From NCBI GenBank assembly GCA_944381115.1, contig CALWJV010000009.1:1-64000 (forward strand): a DNA stretch of 64,000 nt, given 5' to 3'. The stretch comes from an uncultured Clostridia bacterium (GTDB lineage Bacteria; Bacillota; Clostridia; Oscillospirales; CAG-272). Under the pieces are notes generated by a model. The model was not told where the DNA came from and did no database searches. It saw only the letters and a program-made list of their open reading frames with translations. The position numbers were made by a program, and so were the translations under genes. Positions 17,601-25,294 of this stretch are shown here, one piece after another; the first letter of the stretch is position 1; each line of letters starts with the position of its first letter.

Positions 17601-17891
17601 TTAATATTTTACCTGTTTTTTTGCGTATTCCTCAATTTTATCAAACGCCTTTTGAATAATGATTTTTATATGCTCACGTGTTATAAACGGTTTCAGAATT
17701 TTAGGTACAGTCAAATATAACTGCTCGGCAGCAGCCATCAGTTTTTCTTCTCCTATCCCACCTTTATCCTCAGCACTGTTTACTGCATCTTCTGTCTTTT
17801 TATAAAGTTCTGACCTTATGTAAAAATAATAACTCACAAAACTCATAAGAATTGATAAAATACCGAATATTACACTGAAAAATTCCTGCAT
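17601..17891 (-). CDS. Phage holin-like protein (LLH type)
   Basis: A 96-residue protein with one N-terminal membrane segment (FFSVIFGILSILMSFVSYYFYI, residues 4-25), a charged middle, and the C-terminal FITREHIKIIIQKAFDKIEEYAKKQ, which resembles the LLH-type holin family. Holins permeabilise the membrane at the end of a lytic cycle to release the endolysin, yet no endolysin gene is adjacent. It starts one base after the stop of the fibre gene and has GGAGGTAA upstream of ATG. It is the last gene of the minus-strand phage module. Confidence 0.65.
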   Translation of the reverse strand: MQEFFSVIFGILSILMSFVSYYFYIRSELYKKTEDAVNSAEDKGGIGEEKLMAAAEQLYLTVPKILKPFITREHIKIIIQKAFDKIEEYAKKQVKY

Positions 17892-17892
17892 T

Positions 17893-18993
17893 TTAAATTA
17901 CCTCCAATATCCTTCTGTAAAGAAATCTGTCATTCGGGTCAACTATGCAGAATTGATATGTACCTGTTTGCGGAAGTACTGCATTACCTTTGAATGTGGC
18001 ATAATATATTCCGTTTTCAAGTTCCCAATAATAGGAAAAATTTCCAAATATCTGAGAGAAAGGAATTTCAATTTCTTCTCCATCATTTATCTTATAATAC
18101 CCTCTTGGTACACCCAAATCCGTGCATACATAGGTTATCTGCCCGCTTACCCATATGTCTTTCGAATCCAGTACTGTATTTGCTTCTGCCGTTCCTCTCG
18201 TAATAATATAATGCGCTACCACTCTCCAATTATCATTGTAAAAATAATCTTCAAACAGTTCATCTGGAACTAATATTTCCGTGTTATCGTTTATTCCGTC
18301 AAAAACATGTTCACTTGCAAGTTCAGGCACCTGCGCGCAAGAAGAAAAGTCGTAAAACAAACAATTACTACAATCTGAAAAAGCTCCTTCTCCTATGTTT
18401 TGAACATTTTGTCCTATTTCTACACTTTCAAGTGAATTACATCCTTCAAATGCATTTGCTCCTATATCGGTAACACCGCTTCCTATTGTTATATTAATTA
18501 AAGATGTGCAACCCGTAAAAGCTCCGTTGCCTATATTCGTAACTCCGCTGCCAATTATTACGCTCTCTAAAGCCGTACATCCGGAAAATGCATTTGCTCC
18601 TATACTTGTTATCGTGTTACCTATCGTAACCTTTTTAAGTGTTATGCAACCCGAAAAAACTCCCTGTTCTATACTTTCCCCACCGTTTATTATTACCTCT
18701 TCAAGAGTTTCCTTTGGTAGGTCAGTCAGCATTACGGAAGGAAGTACCGCCCTTTTTACGGCAGTACAACCACTGATCGAACTCGGCTTTATCCCTTCAA
18801 TATCCGGTTGTATTTCTATTTCAGTTATACAACTTTTTACATTTTCGTTCTCCGATATGATTTCTTCTATTTTATCGGCTAAACTTGCAGTCGGGGTCAC
18901 ATCGGGTAATTCCACTCCTCCGTTAATTATAGCCTGCTTGATTGCAGTTATATCTGAACTGAGTTGGTTCAAATTAGTTTGCATTGATGCCAT
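17893..18993 (-). CDS. Phage-type fibre with BspA-like leucine-rich repeats
   Basis: Likely a receptor-binding or surface-exposed tail protein. The N-terminus (MQTNLNQLSSDITAIKQAIINGGVELPDVTPTASLADKIEEI) is the coiled-coil entry typical of Firmicute prophage tail fibres. From about residue 85 to 225 there are at least five 23-residue BspA-type LRR_5 units of the pattern I-G-x-x-A-F-x-G-C-x-x-L-x-x-V-x-I-G. The C-terminal 110 residues are a beta-rich domain without recognised family. No signal peptide, which fits a phage structural protein rather than an exported adhesin. Its start lies inside the end of the 58-residue gene before it. Confidence 0.65.
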   Translation of the reverse strand: MASMQTNLNQLSSDITAIKQAIINGGVELPDVTPTASLADKIEEIISENENVKSCITEIEIQPDIEGIKPSSISGCTAVKRAVLPSVMLTDLPKETLEEVIINGGESIEQGVFSGCITLKKVTIGNTITSIGANAFSGCTALESVIIGSGVTNIGNGAFTGCTSLINITIGSGVTDIGANAFEGCNSLESVEIGQNVQNIGEGAFSDCSNCLFYDFSSCAQVPELASEHVFDGINDNTEILVPDELFEDYFYNDNWRVVAHYIITRGTAEANTVLDSKDIWVSGQITYVCTDLGVPRGYYKINDGEEIEIPFSQIFGNFSYYWELENGIYYATFKGNAVLPQTGTYQFCIVDPNDRFLYRRILEVI

Positions 18994-19150
18994 ACTTTTC
19001 TTCTCCTTTCTCTAATATCTTTTGATACTCTTCAATACTTATTTCAAACCAATCATCCTGCCTTTTACCGTCGGCAAGATAAACGATTTTTCCGTAATGC
19101 TTTCCGTCCGTAAGGATAGTATCTTCGGATGCCTCCAGCGGTTTTCTCAT
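18974..19150 (-). CDS. Small tail-module protein, 58 residues
   Basis: Reads MRKPLEASEDTILTDG, then KHYGKIVYLADGKRQDDWFEI, then a helical end. ATG at 19150 lies 20 bases after the stop of the fibre gene at 19170, with AGGGGA just upstream. Its end overlaps the next gene's start by 20 bases, and that gene's GGAGAAG ribosome site lies inside it, so translation is probably coupled. Short acidic proteins like this are common between tail-fibre genes of Firmicute prophages. Function unknown; it may be a chaperone or small fibre partner. Confidence 0.6.
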   Translation of the reverse strand: MRKPLEASEDTILTDGKHYGKIVYLADGKRQDDWFEISIEEYQKILEKGEEKYGINAN

Positions 19151-19169
19151 AATTTGTTAATCCCCTTTC

Positions 19170-20267
19170 TTATATAAGCGAAACAGTCCAATTAGGCTTA
19201 CTTTCAATAAGATCTGCCCATTCATCCAATTCGGTTCCGTATTTTTTTATTTCAGCATTCCTGATTCTTGTACTTGTAGTTGCGCTTCCCCAGTCACAGT
19301 ATATATGATCAAGGACCTTGTATTTGTTACTTCTTATTGTAAATGAAGTATATTCGGTCTTGTTAACAGGGAACGAGGTTTCCGTTGTACCGTCTTTATA
19401 GACCATATAAAATCGAACACCCTGATTTCCCGTATCATTGTTTTTGTACTCATAATAAAAAATTACCCTATCTGCATTTCCGTTATTTACAAAGAATGTT
19501 TTGTTCTCTACTACACTTGAGTTTGATACATAAAAACTTTCATCGTCCATTTTCACAAAACCAATATCAGTAAAATTTTTTTCTGTGATCATGTTTTCTC
19601 CGCCGAATGCTCTGTCAACTGCTACAGTTGATAAAGTAACAGTAAAACCCGAGGTGTTTTCAGAAAGGGCATTTATAATACTTTCTATGCTTGATTTTGA
19701 TAAATTTTTGCAATCTCCGACTTCAAATCCATTATTGCCAATAACACCCTCAACATTTAAATTTTCAAGTTTTTCGGCATCTTTAAACGGTCTTGTGAAT
19801 GTCTGCGTTCCTGACGGATCAAGTATAAGTTTTTCTATTTTTTTCAGCATTGATGCATTATTAAACATGTCGCGTACTTCAGGACAAGCTGTAACATTAC
19901 ACTCCGGTATTTCTGTTATATCTGAATCCTGAAATACCGAAAAAGAATCATTAAATATTAATGGATATTTAGGCTTAAATGTCTTTTCCGTCCATCCGTG
20001 TCCGAAAAAAGCGTAATTATAATCTCTTCTGGTCCCGTTGATTTGATAATCATCCCAAAATTCATCATAAAAGCTTTTTCCGCCGATGTCCGTACCATAC
20101 ATTATATTTTCAAGTTGCTCATTGTAAATCTTTACATCTCCGCTTTCGATACCTTCAATTTCAGAGGCAAAATCTGACGGATTTATCAAACTTTCCGTTC
20201 CTTTTTTAAAACGTATAGTATTTGCAATATCCGTAAGTGTTACACCGCTTATTATGTATTTTTCCAT
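19170..20267 (-). CDS. Phage tail fibre-like surface protein
   Basis: A 365-residue protein without signal peptide or membrane segment. The start (MEKYIISGVTLTDIANTIRFKKGTESLINPSDFASEIEGI) is the short helical attachment segment seen in many Clostridia prophage fibres. The middle carries degenerate leucine-rich turns (ITEIPECNVTACPEVRDMFNNASMLKKIEKL and LENLNVEGVIG) and SIESIINALSENTSGFTVTLS, common in phage-borne LRR fibres. The C-terminal 120 residues are predicted beta-rich and may be the carbohydrate- or receptor-binding end. Its start shares one base with the stop of the BppU gene. Confidence 0.6.
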   Translation of the reverse strand: MEKYIISGVTLTDIANTIRFKKGTESLINPSDFASEIEGIESGDVKIYNEQLENIMYGTDIGGKSFYDEFWDDYQINGTRRDYNYAFFGHGWTEKTFKPKYPLIFNDSFSVFQDSDITEIPECNVTACPEVRDMFNNASMLKKIEKLILDPSGTQTFTRPFKDAEKLENLNVEGVIGNNGFEVGDCKNLSKSSIESIINALSENTSGFTVTLSTVAVDRAFGGENMITEKNFTDIGFVKMDDESFYVSNSSVVENKTFFVNNGNADRVIFYYEYKNNDTGNQGVRFYMVYKDGTTETSFPVNKTEYTSFTIRSNKYKVLDHIYCDWGSATTSTRIRNAEIKKYGTELDEWADLIESKPNWTVSLI

Positions 20268-20983
20268 TAAAATACGCCTCCTTCCGCATAAGGTAAAGAA
20301 TTCAATACTTCGCTTATTATTTCGCTTTTATCTGCATCTGTCCAATAGTCGGTCCCCCTTATCGGAGTGTATCCGTCATCTCCTCTTATTGAAACAGATA
20401 CTGGATTTTCAAGTCCTTTGTCATTAGTCCAAGAAATGATACCTTCTTCTGAAACCGACGGTAAAAATGTTGTCCTTTGACTTTCAGCGGCAATTCTTTC
20501 CTCTTCTGCAGAAATACGTAATTCTTCTGCCTGCTGTCTTTCAAGTTCCTCGCTTTTCATATTTTGTACGTCTGAAATCAATGCCCAAAGAACTCCGAAT
20601 TCTTCTGTATCCTCTACTCCTTCGCCGTTGTAAAGATTTTCTTCTACACTGATAAAAAACGGCATGGTGGTCAATTTTTCGTTTCCGTCATAAACAGAAA
20701 TATCACATTTTACGCTACCGCTTAAACTAAGCATCCAAGAGGTAATCGGAACATTGACCGTTCCATCTTGATTTACCGTTCCCGCAAAGCCGCTTGATTC
20801 TCCATCCGGACGGAGAGCGTTGATAACAACTGTTGACATAGGGGAAATTTTAATTTCTTTCCTTTCCGCTGTTATCTTTGCTTTTATAAATCTTGAATCA
20901 ATGTCGTTTTGTTTTGCGCTTACCGTACCGCAAATATTGTCACGCACAACATCAAGCGTAAGTTCTTTTATAAATTTCGCCAT
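20267..20983 (-). CDS. BppU-family phage baseplate upper protein
   Basis: Structural baseplate component linking the tail to receptor-binding fibres. Residues 1-130 resemble the N-terminal BppU domain (KFIKELTLDVVRDNI, FIKAKITAERKEIKISPMSTVVINALRPDGE, FAGTVNQDGTVNVPITSWMLSLSGSVKCDISVYDG). Residues 140-170 form a Glu/Arg-rich coiled coil, followed by a single collagen-like turn (RGDDGYTPIRGTDYW). Length 238 is typical of Clostridia prophages. GGAG precedes the ATG. Upstream there is no tail-tape, portal, terminase or capsid gene, so this is a fragment of a tail module. Confidence 0.75.
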   Translation of the reverse strand: MAKFIKELTLDVVRDNICGTVSAKQNDIDSRFIKAKITAERKEIKISPMSTVVINALRPDGESSGFAGTVNQDGTVNVPITSWMLSLSGSVKCDISVYDGNEKLTTMPFFISVEENLYNGEGVEDTEEFGVLWALISDVQNMKSEELERQQAEELRISAEEERIAAESQRTTFLPSVSEEGIISWTNDKGLENPVSVSIRGDDGYTPIRGTDYWTDADKSEIISEVLNSLPYAEGGVF

Positions 20984-21322
20984 TGTTTTTTTATTCTCCT
21001 TTGTATCTTAACAACCATACCCCGTTTCCCCTTTCCCACCCAAAGTTTCTGCCCATACCCTAAATCAGAAACTTTTAATCCAAATTTAAATAGTGTCTCA
21101 CTATAACGCATATATTTTAAACAAAATTTTAAATGACCAAATTGTTTTTTACAAAAGTAATGTCACTGCATCAAAAAAGTTTTGCCTCGCTTTTTTTAAA
21201 AAGAGAGGAGCGCCCTGAAAAAAACCGTAACTTAATCGGTAATGTGTCAAAGCACTCCTTAATTTTATATTTATATATTTAGAAATCAAAAATCTTTTTC
21301 CTTTTAAATTGTCCTTTTAATA
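20984..21322. other. 339-base gap in the phage remnant
   Basis: No open frame of note. ATAGTGTCTCACTAT at 21090-21104 is a perfect six-base inverted repeat with a three-base centre, a possible operator or hairpin in the leader of the BppU gene. A region of short G and C tracts lies near 21180-21260. This may mark where early and structural phage genes were deleted. I see no clear SigA promoter for the tail genes. Confidence 0.35.
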
Positions 21323-21514
21323 TCAGGTTTTTATAAGAGGTCCATTATAATTTTTAATCCTTACGGTATAATAAACCATTCTTTTACACCTCTGGCAAAG
21401 AATTCTGTTTGTTGACTTTTCTTTTGAAGTTCCAAAATCATATGTCAGACTGCTTTCGGTAATTATTTTATTACAAAACGGACATCTTATTTCTTTATAT
21501 TTACATTCATCCAT
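21323..21514 (-). CDS. Com-like zinc-ribbon protein
   Basis: A 63-residue protein starting MDECKYKEIRCPFCNK and continuing to ILCQRCKRMVYYTVRI. The two C-x2-C knuckles (CPFC and CQRC) form a single zinc ribbon like that of the Mu Com translational regulator and related prophage proteins. I chose ATG 21514, which has GAAAGGG ten bases upstream, over the TTG at 21523. It overlaps the preceding regulator gene by eight bases, so it is translationally coupled to it. Probable role: nucleic-acid binding; not proven. Confidence 0.6.
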   Translation of the reverse strand: MDECKYKEIRCPFCNKIITESSLTYDFGTSKEKSTNRILCQRCKRMVYYTVRIKNYNGPLIKT

Positions 21515-21941
21515 TAATTCCAAACCCTTTCTTTCTCATATTAACCGCTGTCTCATATTCTTTTTTTGTCTTTACGTTTAATGCAGAAATCATTTTATTA
21601 AGTTTTTTTAAGGCAATATCATCAATATCAATTTCACTTCTGCCAAGCCTTTTTGCCTCAGGTGCTACGCAAAGCGTTTTTACTAAATTAAAACTTACTG
21701 CTTTATACGCCAAAAGTTCATCAATCGGAGACTCTTTCTCTTTTTCATCCGAATTATATATTAATGATTCCAAAGAATATCCTGTAAGTTCCGATATTCT
21801 TTTAATTACCGCAAGTGACGGCTCTTTGTAGCCGTTTTCAACGCACACATACCCCGAATGTGCTATTCCCAATTTTTTTGCCATTATTTTTTGAGTAATA
21901 TTTCTACTTTCACGATAATTTTTTAAAATTTGGTAATTCAC
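21507..21941 (-). CDS. XRE-family transcriptional regulator of the phage remnant
   Basis: Residues 5-60 form a helix-turn-helix of the lambda-Cro/XRE type (LKNYRESRNITQKIMAKKLGIAHSGYVCVENGYKEPSLAVIKRISELTGYSLESLI). The remaining 80 residues are helical with no recognised domain. It starts with GTG after GGGAGGGAG. It is the first gene of the minus-strand phage operon, under a promoter that carries binding sites for the divergent CI-like repressor, the position of a Cro or early activator. Short neighbouring zinc ribbon is coupled to it. Confidence 0.8.
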   Translation of the reverse strand: MNYQILKNYRESRNITQKIMAKKLGIAHSGYVCVENGYKEPSLAVIKRISELTGYSLESLIYNSDEKEKESPIDELLAYKAVSFNLVKTLCVAPEAKRLGRSEIDIDDIALKKLNKMISALNVKTKKEYETAVNMRKKGFGING

Positions 21942-22040
21942 GTTTCTCCCTCCCCCTTTTAATCCACTTCTTTAACCAAAATACAACGGATCAATATTTT
22001 TCCGTATAATGACTCCTCCCTCTGTATTTTTTCAAAATTT

Positions 22041-22057
22041 GTAGAATCATATTCTAC
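22041..22057. promoter_or_regulatory. Repressor operator O1 (perfect palindrome)
   Basis: GTAGAATCATATTCTAC has two perfect seven-base arms around a three-base centre. It sits just downstream of the minus-strand -10 element (22062-22067), where a bound repressor would block the phage operon promoter. The encoder is probably the CI/LexA-type gene at 22207. Confidence 0.65.
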
Positions 22058-22061
22058 ATAT

Positions 22062-22090
22062 ATAATACCACATTTTTTGTAGAATTTCAA
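22062..22090 (-). promoter_or_regulatory. SigA promoter of the phage remnant operon
   Basis: On the minus strand TTGAAA (22090-22085) and TATTAT (22067-22062) are 17 bases apart, reading toward the XRE gene. Both elements are flanked or overlapped by GTAGAAT operator sequences. Confidence 0.65.
22079..22085. promoter_or_regulatory. Repressor operator half-site O2
   Basis: GTAGAAT repeats the left arm of the palindrome at 22041, 38 bases away. It ends at the first base of the minus-strand -35 element, so occupancy would also block that promoter. Confidence 0.45.
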
Positions 22091-22120
22091 GCACTATTTT
22101 TAAATTTTTTGTGAAAACAG

Positions 22121-22149
22121 TTGATTTTTATTCAACCATATGATAAAAT
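22121..22149 (+). promoter_or_regulatory. SigA promoter of the CI-like repressor gene
   Basis: TTGATT at 22121-22126 and TAAAAT at 22144-22149 with a 17-base spacer read rightward to the repressor gene. It is back-to-back with the phage operon promoter. Confidence 0.6.
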
Positions 22150-22206
22150 GTTTTTATGGAATAAATACATTATAAAAAATAAATAAAGGGAATAAGGAGA
22201 GAAAAA

Positions 22207-22812
22207 TTGATAAAACAGAAAAATATCGGAGAAAAAATAAAGGAAGTACGCATTTCGCTTGGACTTAGTCAGGCAAAACTTGCTTCTTTTTGCGGGTATA
22301 CTTCTCGCTCCAGCATAAACAAAATTGAAAAAGGAGAGGTTGATATTCCGCGTTCAAAAATGATTTTAATAGCAAAAGCACTTAATATTTCACCAAACAG
22401 TCTTATAGATGAAAACACAAAAAATACCGATATCAAAAAAATTCCCCTTCTCGGAAGTATTGCCTGCGGCAGTCCTGTTTTTGCCGAAGAAAATATTGAA
22501 GAATATATAAATTGTCCGTCTGATTTACCGGCAAATTTCTGTTTATACTGCAAAGGAGACAGCATGACTGGAGCAAGAATAAATGACGGGGATATCGTTT
22601 ATATACAAAGCCAAAATAATGTTGAAAATGGGGAGATAGCGGCGGTACTTATAGAAGATGAGGCAACTTTGAAAAGGGTCTATAAATATAAAGATAAACT
22701 GGTCCTTCAACCGGAAAATTCTGATTATCAACCTTTTGTTTATGTAGGTAAAGAGATGGAAAGTATAAAAATTCTCGGTAAAGCAGTGGCTTTTTTCAGT
22801 AAAATAAAGTAA
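22207..22812 (+). CDS. CI/LexA-type self-cleaving phage repressor
   Basis: Two-domain repressor expected to hold the adjacent phage operon silent and be inactivated by RecA-stimulated self-cleavage. Residues 8-63 are an XRE helix-turn-helix (SQAKLASFCGYTSRSSINKIEKGEV). The C-terminal half is a S24 peptidase fold: likely cleavage at Cys87-Gly88 in GSIACGSPVFAEENIEEYI, catalytic Ser119 in CKGDSMTGA and Lys156 in EATLKRVYK. All key parts are present, so it may be active. The start is TTG with AAGGAG upstream. It is divergent from the phage genes and shares the operator region with them. Confidence 0.85.
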   Translation: MIKQKNIGEKIKEVRISLGLSQAKLASFCGYTSRSSINKIEKGEVDIPRSKMILIAKALNISPNSLIDENTKNTDIKKIPLLGSIACGSPVFAEENIEEYINCPSDLPANFCLYCKGDSMTGARINDGDIVYIQSQNNVENGEIAAVLIEDEATLKRVYKYKDKLVLQPENSDYQPFVYVGKEMESIKILGKAVAFFSKIK

Positions 22813-22845
22813 AATTAATATGCAAAATAAATTTTCAAAAAAGCA

Positions 22846-22874
22846 TTGACAAAATGCTTTGATTATGATATAAT
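22846..22874 (+). promoter_or_regulatory. Consensus SigA promoter of ylxM-ffh
   Basis: TTGACA at 22846-22851 and TATAAT at 22869-22874 with a 17-base spacer. It lies 49 bases upstream of ylxM. Confidence 0.8.
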
Positions 22875-22876
22875 GT

Positions 22877-22895
22877 GTAAAGTTAATTACTTTAC
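22877..22895. repeat. Inverted repeat at the ylxM-ffh transcription start
   Basis: GTAAAGT and ACTTTAC are perfect seven-base arms around TAATT, placed right after the -10 element. It could be an operator or a 5' mRNA hairpin. Confidence 0.45.
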
Positions 22896-22922
22896 AGCAC
22901 ATAAGAAAGGCGTTGTATTAAA

Positions 22923-23243
22923 ATGAAAATTGAAATGGTACGCCTGTATGATATATATATGCCGCTGCTAAGCGACCGTCAAAAAGAAATTTTAAACCTA
23001 TATTATAACGAAGATGAATCTTTGACCGAAATATCTGAAAATGTCGGTATAACAAGACAAGGAGTCCGTGACTGCATAGTCAAAGCAGAAAATCAACTTG
23101 TGTATTTTGAAAAAAAACTCGGTCTTTACGGTAAAATTTCAGACCTGAATGCGGCAATAGACAAACTTTTCGACAAAGCAAAAAAACTCGGTGTAGAAAA
23201 AGAACTCACCGGAGACCTTGCGAAACTTAAAAATCTGATATAA
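22923..23243 (+). CDS. ylxM: YlxM, signal recognition particle-associated HTH protein
   Basis: Small helical protein of the UPF0122 family, encoded before ffh in most Firmicutes and implicated in SRP function. Sigma-factor region 4-like helix-turn-helix is visible at about residues 18-60 (LSDRQKEILNLYYNEDESLTEISENVGITRQGVRDCIVKAENQL). The family members are 105-115 residues; this is 106. It is 18 bases upstream of ffh under a consensus SigA promoter, the expected operon. Confidence 0.92.
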   Translation: MKIEMVRLYDIYMPLLSDRQKEILNLYYNEDESLTEISENVGITRQGVRDCIVKAENQLVYFEKKLGLYGKISDLNAAIDKLFDKAKKLGVEKELTGDLAKLKNLI

Positions 23244-23261
23244 GGAGAAAAGTACGGATTT

Positions 23262-24605
23262 ATGTTTCAAAGCTTAACAGATAAACTTTCTGCGGCTTTT
23301 AAAAAATTTCGGAGTAAAGGAAAATTGACTGAGGCAGACGTCAAAGCAGGAATGCGAGAAATAAAACTTGCACTTCTTGAGGCTGATGTAAACTTTAAAG
23401 TCGTTAGAGATTTTATAAAAACAGTTACAGAACGCGCGATAGGCTCATCAGTTTTGGAAAGTCTTGTACCCGCTCAGCAAATAGTAAAAATAGTCAACGA
23501 AGAACTTACCGCTCTCATGGGCGGATCAAACTCAAAACTCGAGATATCTCCAAAACCACCGACAATTATAATGATGTGTGGCCTTCAGGGTTCAGGTAAA
23601 ACAACACACACAGGCAAACTCGCACTTATGTATAAAAAACAAGGAAAACATCCCCTCATGGTCGCCTGTGATGTGTACCGCCCTGCTGCTATTGAACAAC
23701 TTAAAACACTCGGCACTCAAATAGACGTCCCGGTATTTTCTCTCGGCGATAAAATATCTCCCGTTGAAATTGCAAAAGCGGCAGTAGAGCATGCAAAGAA
23801 AAACGGTCTTGACATGGTATTTCTCGATACCGCAGGACGTTTGCAAATTGACGAAGTTCTGATGAATGAGTTGAAAAAAATAAAATCTGCTGTAAACCCG
23901 ACTGAAATACTTCTTGTTGTAAACTCCATGATAGGTCAGGAATCTGTCAATGTATCAGAAACATTCAATAACCTTCTTGATATTACCGGGGTAATACTCA
24001 CTATGCTTGACGGTGACACCCGTGGCGGTGCGGCTCTTTCTATCAGGTGCGTAACAGGTAAACCTATAAAATTCGTTGGCACAGGCGAAAAAATGGATGC
24101 GATTGAACCATTTCATCCAGATAGAATGGCGTCAAGAATCCTCGGAATGGGCGATGTACTTTCGCTTATTGAAAAGGCAGAGGCGGCATATGACGAAAAG
24201 AAAGCCGCTGAAATGGAAAAGAAAATTAGAGAATCAACATTTACTCTCGAAGATTACCTCGATCAGTTCAAACAAGTACGTAAAATGGGATCGCTTGAAC
24301 AACTTGCCGGTATGATCCCGGGACTGAAAGCAAACCAACTTAAAGACACAAAAATAGATGAAAAACAGATCGATCGCATGGAAGCAATTATTCTTTCCAT
24401 GACAAAAAAGGAGAGAATAAATGCATCTATTATTAATGGCTCGCGAAAAAAACGTATTGCAGCAGGTAGCGGAACAAAGGTTGAAGATGTAAATAAACTT
24501 CTTAATCAATACTCTCAGGTAAATAAGATGATGAAACAGCTTTCAACCGGAAAAGGCGGTATTTTTGGAAACTTTTTCGGAAGAAAAGGAAAAATGCTGT
24601 TTTAA
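23262..24605 (+). CDS. ffh: Signal recognition particle GTPase Ffh
   Basis: Binds signal sequences of nascent membrane and secreted proteins with 4.5S/SRP RNA and delivers ribosomes to FtsY. The N domain is residues 1-95. The G domain has GLQGSGKTT at 107-115 (G1), DTAGR at 189-193 (G3) and DGDTRGG at 250-256. The M domain from about 300 contains MGSLEQLAGMIPG and the RNA-binding INGSRKKRIAAGSG. Unusually G4 is T247-M-L-D, not T-K-x-D, and Asn221 replaces the usual Asp of the VVDA segment. Asp250, which sets guanine specificity, is kept. Length 447 is normal, so it is probably functional. Confidence 0.95.
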   Translation: MFQSLTDKLSAAFKKFRSKGKLTEADVKAGMREIKLALLEADVNFKVVRDFIKTVTERAIGSSVLESLVPAQQIVKIVNEELTALMGGSNSKLEISPKPPTIIMMCGLQGSGKTTHTGKLALMYKKQGKHPLMVACDVYRPAAIEQLKTLGTQIDVPVFSLGDKISPVEIAKAAVEHAKKNGLDMVFLDTAGRLQIDEVLMNELKKIKSAVNPTEILLVVNSMIGQESVNVSETFNNLLDITGVILTMLDGDTRGGAALSIRCVTGKPIKFVGTGEKMDAIEPFHPDRMASRILGMGDVLSLIEKAEAAYDEKKAAEMEKKIRESTFTLEDYLDQFKQVRKMGSLEQLAGMIPGLKANQLKDTKIDEKQIDRMEAIILSMTKKERINASIINGSRKKRIAAGSGTKVEDVNKLLNQYSQVNKMMKQLSTGKGGIFGNFFGRKGKMLF

Positions 24606-24755
24606 CCCTGTCGCGCGTTACAGAATGACTTTATAGTACCCATATTGATCTGGTAAGAAAAAATACCATATTTTAAGTTGTGTGGGTAAATTAAAACTGA
24701 AAAAAGAGGTTAAATCCCTTTTAAAATAAAACAATATATTTTTTGGAGGAAAAAA

Positions 24756-24995
24756 ATGGTTAAGATCAGACTTAAGAGAATGGGCGCAAAAAAGAATCCT
24801 TTTTACCGTGTAGTTGTTGCTGACTCCCGTTACCCCCGTGACGGAAGATTCATTGCAGAAATTGGTTATTACGATCCTTCTACCAATCCGGCAACAGTAA
24901 AAATCGATGCCGAAGCAGCAACAAAATGGATTGCAAACGGCGCTCAGCCAACTGAAACAGTTAAAGCAATTCTTAAAAAAAGCAACATTGGTTAA
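24756..24995 (+). CDS. rpsP: 30S ribosomal protein S16
   Basis: Small-subunit protein needed for 30S assembly. The whole 79-residue sequence is canonical: [39 protein letters not shown] and [23 protein letters not shown] lies seven bases before ATG. It is followed 20 bases later by khpA, as in most Firmicutes. Confidence 0.97.
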   Translation: MVKIRLKRMGAKKNPFYRVVVADSRYPRDGRFIAEIGYYDPSTNPATVKIDAEAATKWIANGAQPTETVKAILKKSNIG

Positions 24996-25015
24996 TTTAA
25001 AGGTAGGTCCCAAAA

Positions 25016-25294
25016 GTGATAGAACTTAAAGAGGTACTGTCCGAAATAGTCAAACCTATTGTAACCAAACCCGATCAAGTAAATATTACCCAAAAAGTTT
25101 CCGGAAAAGACGTTTTGCTCTGTCTTAGCGTTGCTCCTGAGGATATGGGTAAGGTAATAGGACGCCACGGAAAAATTGCCAAAGCAATACGTACCGTGAT
25201 GAAAGCAGCAGCGGTTATTGCCAATGCACACGTGAGAGTTGATATTCTCGACCAAGATGAAATCGAGACAGATAACAAAACAAATGAAAATTAA
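25016..25294 (+). CDS. khpA: KhpA (YlqC) KH-domain RNA-binding protein
   Basis: RNA-binding partner of KhpB, affecting division and cell-wall synthesis in related Firmicutes. A single KH domain is shown by VLLCLSVAPEDMGKVIGRHGKIAKAIRTVMKAAA, with the G-R-H-G form of the GxxG loop. Length 92 includes a short acidic tail. The start is GTG after AAAGGTAGG. A strong terminator follows at once, so the usual rimM, trmD and rplS genes are not in this operon. Confidence 0.92.
   Translation: MIELKEVLSEIVKPIVTKPDQVNITQKVSGKDVLLCLSVAPEDMGKVIGRHGKIAKAIRTVMKAAAVIANAHVRVDILDQDEIETDNKTNEN

Noticed and set aside
17893..18993. Diversity-generating retroelement target
   Set aside because: LRR fibre genes can be such targets, but no reverse transcriptase, template repeat or accessory gene is in the window.
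18506..19015. 169-residue plus-strand frame inside the LRR fibre gene
   Set aside because: Mirror reading of the repetitive minus-strand gene, which has proper start, overlap and operon context.
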